From the NCBI GenBank assembly GCA_030123605.1, contig CP126123.1, positions 2,522,001 to 2,586,000 on the forward strand: a DNA stretch of 64,000 nucleotides, given 5' to 3'. This stretch comes from Nitrospira sp. GTDB taxonomy: Bacteria; Nitrospirota; Nitrospiria; Nitrospirales; Nitrospiraceae. Positions 1 to 6,837 of this stretch are shown one piece after another (position 1 is the stretch's first letter; each line of letters starts with the position of its first letter). Both the position numbers and the translations under genes were made by a program. The notes below the pieces were generated by a model. It was not told where the DNA came from. It saw nothing but the letters and a program-made list of their open reading frames with translations, and did not search any database.

Positions 1-476
1 TTGAGGAATTGGCGCACACGTTACGTCTTGCTCAACAGATCAAGACCAGCCTACCGACATTCGTCCCAGCACCACACTATGACAACGTCGACACACAGGA
101 TGACCATGTGCATCTTTACTGTGACCATGCCAACATACGGCTGGCGGAGTTTGTGTTCAATTCCAGGGAACACATCGATTTCCGTGCGATCCCAAATCTG
201 GCAACCGGCGATCCAGAGACTGACTTGAACATCCTCACCCGTCAGATCAGGAACATCGGGCATCAAGTATTGACGGTCGATCTCACAACATCGGACGTTC
301 GTGACGTCGGGCTTTCGGTCATCCGCGCAATCGTACCTGGATTCCATCCTCTGTTTTTGGGACATAAGCGACGCGCGCTCGGAGGGTGTCGCCTGTGGGA
401 CGTTCCACAGAAATTGGGGTATGCCGGAATCACTCGTGAAGCGGGCGATAACCAAGCCCCTCATCCATATCCATAG
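1..476 (+). CDS. YcaO-domain protein, C-terminal part (gene runs in from the left)
   Basis: The reading frame is open from the window edge, so only about the last 158 residues are seen. The stretch DLTTSDVRDVGLSVIRAIVP, followed by a GGCRLWDVPQKLGY segment, matches the C-terminal half of YcaO ATP-dependent cyclodehydratases. The protein ends in APHPYP, the proline-rich tail that family knowledge links to the active site of azoline-forming YcaO enzymes. Such enzymes activate peptide backbone amides to make thiazolines or oxazolines in TOMM/RiPP pathways. A SagB-type oxidase starts 13 bases downstream, the expected partner that oxidises azolines to azoles. The ATP-binding half lies outside the window, so the exact subclass (thioamide, amidine or azoline former) cannot be fixed. 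The SagB neighbour favours azoline. Confidence 0.85.
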   Translation, partial: EELAHTLRLAQQIKTSLPTFVPAPHYDNVDTQDDHVHLYCDHANIRLAEFVFNSREHIDFRAIPNLATGDPETDLNILTRQIRNIGHQVLTVDLTTSDVRDVGLSVIRAIVPGFHPLFLGHKRRALGGCRLWDVPQKLGYAGITREAGDNQAPHPYP

Positions 477-489
477 GGGGAGAGCTGTT

Positions 490-1284
490 GTGGCACAAGA
501 GTTATGGCAGGAGATTCTGCTTCCTTCGGCCGAGGAATCGATTTGGGAACTCTTTCACGAGAACTCGAAGATCGGAGAATACAGCCAGGCGCCCTCGAAC
601 GAGGAAGTCTGCGCACGGATGAACGACCTTCACGAATCCTTGCCGTTCGAAGGATATCCGATCGTCGAGTTACCATCCGTCTTGAACGCGCTGCCGGTAC
701 CACTGGATAAGGCGATTGCTGGGCGGCGTTCCGTGCGGACCTTCAGGCCACAGAGGATAAGCCTGGATCATCTCGCGACATTGCTGCATTACGGTTATGG
801 GATCAGCCAGAACAATACAGGTACTTCCTTTCCGCGTCCCTTCCGTGTCGTGCCTTCCGGAGGCGCATTGTATCCCCTGGAAATCTTCTTTTATAGCGCG
901 TCCATCAATGGGCTCGACGCAGGGTTGTATCACTACAATTCCTCGAGCCACCATCTCCGATTTCTCCGTGAAGGAAATGCTATCGCAACGATCTCGGCCA
1001 TGATTATCCAGCCTGAAATCGCAATCGGTGCCTCACTGATGTTCTTCATTACTGCGGTGTTCGAGCGATCGGTCTTCAAATACAGTGATCGAGGATACCG
1101 CTTCATTCTGCTCGAAGCCGGTCATGTCGCCCAAAATTTCAACCTTGTCGGGCAGGCCCTCGGTCTGGCTTCCGTGAACATCGGTGGTTTCTTGGACCGG
1201 AGAGTCGATGACTTCCTGGGGCTGGACGGGCTCACACATTCGACGATTTATATGCTGGCATTCGGAGGCACCCCCACTTCTTGA
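490..1284 (+). CDS. SagB-type nitroreductase-like dehydrogenase
   Basis: A 264-residue flavoprotein of the nitroreductase fold. The signature AGRRSVRTF and the later VVPSGGALYPLEIFFYS block are typical of SagB/ThcOx dehydrogenases, which use FMN to oxidise thiazoline/oxazoline rings in RiPP biosynthesis. I chose the GTG start because it is preceded by a GGGGGAGAG ribosome site and follows the YcaO stop by 13 bases. A longer in-frame start would overlap YcaO by about 175 bases with no ribosome site. The stop overlaps the next gene's TTG start, indicating translational coupling. The short upstream half found in some SagB proteins (tandem nitroreductase domains) is absent. A generic nitroreductase is the alternative, but the YcaO neighbour argues against it. 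Confidence 0.85.
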   Translation: MAQELWQEILLPSAEESIWELFHENSKIGEYSQAPSNEEVCARMNDLHESLPFEGYPIVELPSVLNALPVPLDKAIAGRRSVRTFRPQRISLDHLATLLHYGYGISQNNTGTSFPRPFRVVPSGGALYPLEIFFYSASINGLDAGLYHYNSSSHHLRFLREGNAIATISAMIIQPEIAIGASLMFFITAVFERSVFKYSDRGYRFILLEAGHVAQNFNLVGQALGLASVNIGGFLDRRVDDFLGLDGLTHSTIYMLAFGGTPTS

Positions 1285-2993
1285 AACTAGGTATGACACC
1301 GATGGAATCTTTACTCTTCAACCCTCATCCCATTGCGTTGGATACGAACGGCAACCTTACGAAACAGTACAAGGCATACAAACCGCTCTTTGACAGCCTT
1401 CAAGGGAATATTCTCAAGGAACACGGGAGAGACTATACGGTCCACATGGCATTGCAATTCAATAAGCCTACGGTGAAACCTGTCGACATTAAGCGAGTCA
1501 TTGCCGCTTTCTCGGAGCAGGTAACGTCTGCGACTAAACAACACCAGGATTCCGCCAACTATCGGAACTGGTTAGAGAGCCATTGTTTAGACGCCTACCC
1601 GAGTGAAATCTTTATTAATTTTCTTCTCAGCGCAAAGGGCTATAGAAAACTGGGCATTGTCGCTGTGCCTTCAGATCCGTCGTTCCGATTAGGCATGAAG
1701 GAAGAAAGAAAGTGGAAAGAAGCATTTCCCGAATGGGGGCACTCACTTACAGCGTCGAATATTGTTGTCTTGAGATCGGCCAAGGAGAAGGATCGCAAGG
1801 CTTATTTTCAGCAACAACTTCTGAAAGCGAACGCTAAACAGGTGAAGGCGGCGCAGCTCACGACCGAGGAGCCATGGCAAGGCTATTTGGAAGAAGGCAT
1901 CGATGCGATGATCATTCTGGCGGCGGACAACCGCCCAACAGACGGGGCCATGCAAGCCGACACAATAGTGCCGAATAGGTTCCCCGAAGAATTGACCGCA
2001 AAGGCCAAAGAAATTGAGGCAGTATTTAGTCCGGTTGCAACTGTGCTTGCCGAGTACGAACACGGCATTACCTACTACAATAAGGACGACGCCAGGAAGC
2101 AGCTCGGCGATGATGATAGAAGACCCATTGAGCATTTCGGATTCATTGATGGTATCAGTAATCCTTTGTTCCTAGAGAACGCGGTGCAGCCAGTGAAGAC
2201 TCATGAATCGATTGAATCCTATGGCAGGTACGACCCATGGGCTCCGCTCCGCCTTGTCCTTGCGAAAGATCCGAATGGGGAGCCTCACGAATATGGAAGT
2301 TACCTGGTTTTCATGAAGCTCGAACAGAATGTACAGGCCTTCAAGGCTTCCGTGGGAAACCTCGCCAAACGGCTCAACATCTCGACCGACCTGGCGGAAG
2401 CATTTGTGGTCGGTCGCTTTCGAGATGGAACACCGGTCGCCCTTAGCTCCAGAAACGGCAATTATCCCATTCAAAACAACTTTGACTATCGAGACGACCA
2501 CGGTGCCAGCGATGTCGAAGGATTGCGCTGTCCGTTGCATGCCCACACGAGAAAGGTCAATCGTCGGGATTCGTATCGGGAGACTCGGATCGTCAGACGA
2601 GGCATCACATACGGATACCGTAACTACCATTACGATGACAAATCGGGGTATCTGCGGTTCGACGATGAGCCGACAGGAGGTGTCGGCCTACTGTTCATGT
2701 GCTTTCAACGAGATATAGAGCGGCAGTTTGGAACGATCATGAATGATTGGGCGTCACAAGATAGCCCACAATACGGAGCCGGCTATGATCCGATCATCGG
2801 TCAAATTGCCCGCGAGACTCGCACAGAAGGCACGCAGCGATGGCGCGATAGGTGGGGACCGAGTCTGGACGCCCGAATCGATTCCCTTTCGTTTCCTAAC
2901 ACTGCTCCGTTCCAGACGTTTATCACTGTGAAATGCGGAGAATACTTCTTTGCCCCAAGCCTCGGCTTCCTTAAGAACATCACAAAATTCTAG
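1281..2993 (+). CDS. DyP-type haem peroxidase
   Basis: A 570-residue dye-decolourising peroxidase. It begins with SLQGNILKEHGRDYTVHMAL, a DyP N-terminal motif. The distal GFIDG motif lies at residues 287-291. The proximal haem ligand is probably His422 in the CPLHAHTRKVN segment, and a distal arginine is expected in RRGITYG a little further on. The enzyme would use H2O2 to oxidise bulky substrates. No signal peptide and no encapsulin-targeting tail are seen, so it is probably cytoplasmic. The TTG start overlaps the sagB stop (TTGA). An ATG 12 bases further on is an alternative start. Coupling to YcaO and SagB genes suggests a role in finishing or protecting a modified peptide, but that is inference. 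Confidence 0.88.
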   Translation: MKLGMTPMESLLFNPHPIALDTNGNLTKQYKAYKPLFDSLQGNILKEHGRDYTVHMALQFNKPTVKPVDIKRVIAAFSEQVTSATKQHQDSANYRNWLESHCLDAYPSEIFINFLLSAKGYRKLGIVAVPSDPSFRLGMKEERKWKEAFPEWGHSLTASNIVVLRSAKEKDRKAYFQQQLLKANAKQVKAAQLTTEEPWQGYLEEGIDAMIILAADNRPTDGAMQADTIVPNRFPEELTAKAKEIEAVFSPVATVLAEYEHGITYYNKDDARKQLGDDDRRPIEHFGFIDGISNPLFLENAVQPVKTHESIESYGRYDPWAPLRLVLAKDPNGEPHEYGSYLVFMKLEQNVQAFKASVGNLAKRLNISTDLAEAFVVGRFRDGTPVALSSRNGNYPIQNNFDYRDDHGASDVEGLRCPLHAHTRKVNRRDSYRETRIVRRGITYGYRNYHYDDKSGYLRFDDEPTGGVGLLFMCFQRDIERQFGTIMNDWASQDSPQYGAGYDPIIGQIARETRTEGTQRWRDRWGPSLDARIDSLSFPNTAPFQTFITVKCGEYFFAPSLGFLKNITKF

Positions 2994-3046
2994 CGACCTT
3001 GACTATTGGGAAAGGGAAAGAGTCCCGGAAGTCTTTTCTATTTATT

Positions 3047-3169
3047 ATGGAGGGGGGAACAACCGTCTCGAATGGACATAGGACGCACATTCCGTCGCTC
3101 AAACAAGGGACTCTGGTGAAACCCGCACACTGGGGCGTGGTGGACAAAGGCTTGAAAATCAGGCAGTAA
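3047..3169 (+). other. Possible 40-residue ORF downstream of the DyP gene
   Basis: The roughly 280-base stretch after the peroxidase gene holds one short ATG-led frame coding for about 40 residues (MEGGTTVSNGHRTH..., ending GLKIRQ). It starts about 50 bases after the peroxidase stop. A GGAAG sequence lies too far upstream (about 15 bases) to be a convincing ribosome site. It contains serines and threonines but no cysteine. Its position makes a RiPP precursor conceivable, yet nothing in its composition proves that. It may simply be chance in a decaying region, and the rest of this spacer shows no other gene. Confidence 0.2.
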
Positions 3170-3268
3170 GGTTTTCTGATTTTTCTCCTACCGTCCATGG
3201 CCAAATCGATTGCCGCCACCGACGCGTCCCAAGGTTTTCGGATCTTTTGAATACCATCAAGTTTAAGG

Positions 3269-3520
3269 GTGTGCGCTACACCATCCTCAGAGGAAGAAAA
3301 GCTGTGGCTACGCTCTGGCTCGCCACTCCTTCCCCTTGATCTTGCGGCCGCCAAGATATATGCCGACCTATGGGCGAATCTCCAAAAGCGCAGACAACAG
3401 ATCGGCTCTCACGACGTCATGATAGCCGCCACTGCGTTATCTCTCGGGTATTCTCCCGCAACGCTTGATCTCCCGGATTACGAACGGATCGAAGAGCTGA
3501 CCGTCGAGCCCCTGGGATGA
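3269..3520 (+). pseudogene. PIN-domain (VapC-like) toxin remnant
   Basis: Only the C-terminal half of a PIN domain is left. AAAKIYADLWANLQKRRQQI and then SHDVMIAATALSLGY...LPDYERIEELTVEP match the end of VapC ribonucleases, including the late acidic residue in the HD.MIAA helix. The N-terminal half with the first catalytic aspartates is missing. The first 20 or so residues after the GTG have no PIN character. No VapB antitoxin is visible next to it. The asparagine usually found before the final D-F/Y-x-R-I is replaced by Asp-Leu-Pro. It is probably a non-functional relic of a toxin-antitoxin module. Confidence 0.65.
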
Positions 3521-3607
3521 GAAGCCCAAAAGGCATCACACCACATCCCTATGCGATGCGATCTTCACGTTGAAGCAGCCGGAACTCCCCAACCATCTCC
3601 ACATGGC

Positions 3608-3623
3608 TGGCACGGCTGTTGCT
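3608..3623 (+). promoter_or_regulatory. Sigma-54 (-24/-12) promoter candidate
   Basis: TGGCACG-GCTG-TTGCT matches the RpoN consensus TGGCAC-N5-TTGCW at every core position with the exact spacing. It lies about 80 bases upstream of a 32-residue membrane peptide with a good ribosome site, and upstream of the ribbon-helix-helix gene, so it probably drives one or both. No enhancer-binding protein gene or obvious upstream palindromic enhancer is visible nearby. Confidence 0.55.
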
Positions 3624-3700
3624 GCTTCTCACAGCGTGAAGAATCTTTCGACCGCGCCCTGAACATCCGCGGGCCCGATCGAAACAGGAAGGAGCCCGAC

Positions 3701-3799
3701 ATGGAACTCGTCATGGGAGGGTTACTGATCGGCGTGAGCGGCATGCTGATCCTCTTGATCGTCGCCGCCTGGAAGGGGAAGGAGACCGGCTCGCACTAG
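3701..3799 (+). CDS. Small single-span membrane peptide (32 aa)
   Basis: The ATG is preceded by AGGAAGGA at a suitable distance. The product MELVMGGLLIGVSGMLILLI followed by VAAWKGKETGSH is one hydrophobic helix with a positively charged end, the pattern of a small inner-membrane protein. A longer in-frame start exists upstream, but the added residues look non-coding. It sits about 80 bases downstream of a sigma-54 promoter candidate. No family is recognised, and its function is unknown. Such peptides often modulate membrane enzymes or act as toxins, but nothing here decides between these. Confidence 0.5.
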   Translation: MELVMGGLLIGVSGMLILLIVAAWKGKETGSH

Positions 3800-3939
3800 G
3801 CTGATCTCCATTCGCCCAGAAGGGGGCCATACTTTGCACAGACACCATCCACGAGCAGCGGAGACATGCGCCGGAATCAGGCAGGAAACACCTTCGAGAG
3901 GCCTGTGCATCCGCTCCTCTCCTGCAAAGGAGCTGCGCC

Positions 3940-4233
3940 ATGAACCGATTCGTGTATCTACGAACCCACAAACGGCAGCGAATGACCGTCAGTCTCCCCG
4001 CCGACCTCTTGGAACGTATACGCGATGCCGCATACTGGATGCCCGGCACTACCATGGCCGGTCTCATTTCATCGGCTCTGGAAAAGTTCCTCACCAACCT
4101 TGAATCACAGAACGGCCGGCCCTTCTCGCCCCGCCTTCAGAACTTGAAACCGGGCCGACCTCGTACGGCCAAACTCCTCGACCCACCTGTATCTGAAGAC
4201 ATACAGCCTGTATCCAGTCGGATACGCGCCTGA
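3940..4233 (+). CDS. Ribbon-helix-helix (CopG/Arc-like) protein
   Basis: A 97-residue protein with a strong AAAGGAG ribosome site. The core, RMTVSLPADLLERIRDAAYW followed by MPGTTMAGLISSALEKFL, fits a ribbon-helix-helix fold: a short beta strand (TVSLP) then two helices. It could act as a dimeric DNA-binding protein, either an antitoxin or a plasmid/phage-type regulator. The C-terminal 40 residues are proline- and arginine-rich and probably flexible. No toxin partner gene follows. It may share the sigma-54 promoter upstream. Confidence 0.65.
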   Translation: MNRFVYLRTHKRQRMTVSLPADLLERIRDAAYWMPGTTMAGLISSALEKFLTNLESQNGRPFSPRLQNLKPGRPRTAKLLDPPVSEDIQPVSSRIRA

Positions 4234-4514
4234 AACTTCGAGATCGCTTTCGGCCTCCTCCCTTCGACGCGCCGCGGTGAATTGCCTGGATTCTCGGAGG
4301 ATCCAGGCACCTCGTCTTCGTTTGTCCTCGCTTCCATAAGCATGCCTTTTGCGAGAGACCAGAACGGACGCAAAGCCCCTGTCCCATCCATGTGTCCGAC
4401 GAGAGCTGAAACGGCCGGTCAAGGGATCCACGGTAGGTCATGCGCCCTTGGATGCAGCTCTGCCAGAGCGTTCGCCGAGGCGCAGCGCCCCCTCCACGGA
4501 CCGACGGACCCTTC
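4234..4514. other. Spacer without a convincing gene; contains hairpins
   Basis: No open frame here has coding character. A 9-bp stem (TGCCTGGAT / ATCCAGGCA, arms 4283-4291 and 4301-4309) follows the ribbon-helix-helix gene. It lacks a T-run, so it is at best a weak terminator. A second inverted pair (TTTTGCG / CGCAAAG) lies near 4350-4375. The sequence GGACGCAAAGCC in the second hairpin resembles part of a c-di-GMP-I riboswitch, but the other conserved segments are not found. Confidence 0.4.
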
Positions 4515-4730
4515 ATGGATGAGCGACCGGTCAGGAACCACCCGGCATCAGGTTACGCCGTCCCTCTGTACGGGGGGGCTCTGATCTTGTGTGGCGCCGT
4601 CACCATCCCTGCCGAGGACGCACCTTCTTTCCTTTCCGTCCCCACAGAAGGGATCCTCGCGAGCGAGATACAACCCTTGGGCGATCCCATCGGCTGGCAG
4701 GTGATGGGATGGAACAGCGTGACATTTTGA
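4515..4730 (+). pseudogene. Internally deleted TonB-dependent receptor relic
   Basis: A 71-codon frame. The last 19 residues, QPLGDPIGWQVMGWNSVTF, align with the last 19 of the second complete receptor (HPLGDLIGRRLMGWVTVKF), 11 of 19 identical, including the terminal aromatic residue needed by outer-membrane beta barrels. The start resembles a signal peptide (basic residues, then YGGALILCGAVTIPAE). The plug and barrel are absent, so this looks like a receptor gene that lost nearly everything between its leader and last strand. There is no clear ribosome site at the ATG. It lies 36 bases before the first intact receptor. Confidence 0.5.
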
Positions 4731-4765
4731 TCGAGGAATCAGGAAGGTAACAAGAACAGTACTGC

Positions 4766-6826
4766 ATGATGAATGCTGGTCCGAGGAGACTCGGTCATCC
4801 GATATTGGTCGCTCTGTTATCGACCTGCCTGGCAGGACTTTGTCCGACGTCGGTGCCGGCCTCTGCGGCTCCGCCTACGTCGTCCGTCTCCGCCAAGCCG
4901 GAAGATCTCACCATTTCGAGGGAGGGCAAAGAAGCATTGGAATTGATCGAGGAAGAACAACAGGCAGAACTCTTCCGCCTGGGTGAACTCGTCCCCTCGT
5001 CGGAACAGCCGTTGGGTCCGACGTCCAGCGTCTACGAAATCACCGCGCAGGACATCCTCGATCAAAACGCACGGAGCGTCGCCGACGCCCTGCGGTTCGT
5101 GCCGGGCCTCTTCCTCTCCGTCGGCGGCGGTAAGAATCCCTCCTCCGCCGTCGTCCGTGGCCTCACCGCCAGGCAGACGGTCGTGTTCATCGATGGACGC
5201 CCCGTCTACGATCCCTTCTTCGGCGACGTGGACTTCAACAATCTGCCCATCGACAACGTCGAAAAAATCAAAATCGTGAAGGGGCCGGTCGATGCGGCCT
5301 ATGGGCCGAACGCCATCGGGACCGTCATCAACATCGTCACGAAACGAGGGACTGGGATTCCGACGACTAGAATCACGGCTTCCTACGAAGCACACAATAC
5401 CCAGGACTACTGGCTCCAGCACGGCGGGACGAAGGGTGGCTTCAACTACTTCATCGCAGGCAGTTATCGCCTCAGCGACGGCTTTCCGCTGTCGGGAGGT
5501 TTTACGCCGACGCCGGCACAACCGACCGATTTCCGGGAACACGCCGGTTATGAGAAGGGCAATGTGTCCGTCAATCTCGGGTACGACTTCAGCGCCAAGG
5601 ATCGCATCGCCTTCCAGGCAGGCTACTACGACGCCGCCCTGGACAATCCGGTCAATACCAATCTCCAGAGCGGCGGGCGGCTGGGAACCGGCCTCAACTT
5701 CACCGAGTTTCCCACCTGGAAACGGCAGTATCTCGATCTCTACGGCACCACCACGGTGTGGAACAACCTCGAACTGCGCGGCAACGCGTACTATGACCGC
5801 TTCAGCAACGATCTCGCCTTCTACCCCAACCAATCGTTTGCGCAAAGCAACGGCCTGAGTCGCGACATCAACGACGTGTACGGGACCAATCTGCAGGGGG
5901 CGTTGGATCTCCTCAAAACGCTGCGACTCAAGGCCGGCACCTTCATCAAACAAGACCGGCACAGGCGGGAAGACGTGACCACCGCCTTGAAGGAAAAACA
6001 GGAATCACTGACGACTGACTTCTTCGTCGAGACCGAGTATGCCCCGCTCTCGAATCTCTTGCTGACCGCAGGGATGAGTTATGACCTGCTGTATCCCGGC
6101 GGGGGACGCACCATCCATTCCGCAAACCCTCGGGGGTCGGTGGTCTATCAACCTTTCACCAGCACGAGACTGCATGCGGCACTCGGAGACAAGAGCCGAC
6201 TCCCTCGGCTTTTCAATCTTTTCGGCGGCATCGGCAATCCTCAATTGAAACCGGAACGGAATTTCTCCGTCGAGGCCGGCGCCGAGCAGTCGTTCTGGGG
6301 TGATCGCATCACGGCAAGCGCGACCTGGTTTCGCAATAAATTGAATGACGTCATCGGTTTTGTTCGACTGCCTGGCAACCAGACCCAAGACCAGAATCTG
6401 ACGTCGTTGCTGGCCCAGGGCCTCGAAACCGGTGTCATTGCCACCGTGACCAAGGCGTTCTCCCTCTCCGCCGATTACACCTACACGAACATCGATTTCG
6501 AAAACCTGGGACAGGCACCGGGCAGCACCTTTTACCATCAAGTCAACGGTCGCGTGATGTATCAGGCGCCGGTCGGCGTCAGTGGGTTCGTCCAGGTCTC
6601 TTACATCGACGGCGCTCCCTTCACCTTCGCCGACTTCTCGCCTCCTACGCGATTGCCCGCCCACATCAATCTGTTTCTGGTGAATGCCAAGGTCTCCTAC
6701 GAGGTGAGGAACGGCATCAAGCCCTATATCGCCATCGAGAACCTGTTGGACGCCAACTATGAGCGGAATCCTGGTTTTCCCGAGTCAGGCCGGCGCGTCT
6801 TTTTCGGCGTGAATGCCCTGTTCTGA
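4766..6826 (+). CDS. TonB-dependent outer-membrane receptor
   Basis: 686 residues with a signal peptide (hydrophobic VALLSTCLAGL, then Ala-rich). The plug domain begins near residue 85 (SSVYEITAQDILDQNARSVA) and shows RQTVVFIDGRPVYDPFFGDV and the plug end VEKIKIVKGPVDAAYGPNAI before VINIVTK. The remainder is a 22-strand barrel with a TBDT-type end (GRRVFFGVNALF, terminal Phe). It would import a scarce ligand such as a metal chelate or cofactor using TonB energy. The ligand cannot be read from sequence. The alternative ATG is one codon later. It is the first of two tandem receptors, 11 bases apart. No Fur box or cobalamin riboswitch was found upstream. Confidence 0.92.
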   Translation: MMNAGPRRLGHPILVALLSTCLAGLCPTSVPASAAPPTSSVSAKPEDLTISREGKEALELIEEEQQAELFRLGELVPSSEQPLGPTSSVYEITAQDILDQNARSVADALRFVPGLFLSVGGGKNPSSAVVRGLTARQTVVFIDGRPVYDPFFGDVDFNNLPIDNVEKIKIVKGPVDAAYGPNAIGTVINIVTKRGTGIPTTRITASYEAHNTQDYWLQHGGTKGGFNYFIAGSYRLSDGFPLSGGFTPTPAQPTDFREHAGYEKGNVSVNLGYDFSAKDRIAFQAGYYDAALDNPVNTNLQSGGRLGTGLNFTEFPTWKRQYLDLYGTTTVWNNLELRGNAYYDRFSNDLAFYPNQSFAQSNGLSRDINDVYGTNLQGALDLLKTLRLKAGTFIKQDRHRREDVTTALKEKQESLTTDFFVETEYAPLSNLLLTAGMSYDLLYPGGGRTIHSANPRGSVVYQPFTSTRLHAALGDKSRLPRLFNLFGGIGNPQLKPERNFSVEAGAEQSFWGDRITASATWFRNKLNDVIGFVRLPGNQTQDQNLTSLLAQGLETGVIATVTKAFSLSADYTYTNIDFENLGQAPGSTFYHQVNGRVMYQAPVGVSGFVQVSYIDGAPFTFADFSPPTRLPAHINLFLVNAKVSYEVRNGIKPYIAIENLLDANYERNPGFPESGRRVFFGVNALF

Positions 6827-6837
6827 AGGAATGCTGA

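Noticed and set aside
2930..2993. Encapsulin-targeting tail on the DyP peroxidase
   Set aside because: The C-terminus (LGFLKNITKF) lacks the usual short Gly/Leu-rich cargo peptide, and no encapsulin gene is in view.
4350..4440. c-di-GMP-I riboswitch resemblance (GGACGCAAAGCC)
   Set aside because: Only one of the conserved segments is present; the upstream GGCAAACC-type strand is missing and the spacing to the next similar segment is about twice as long.
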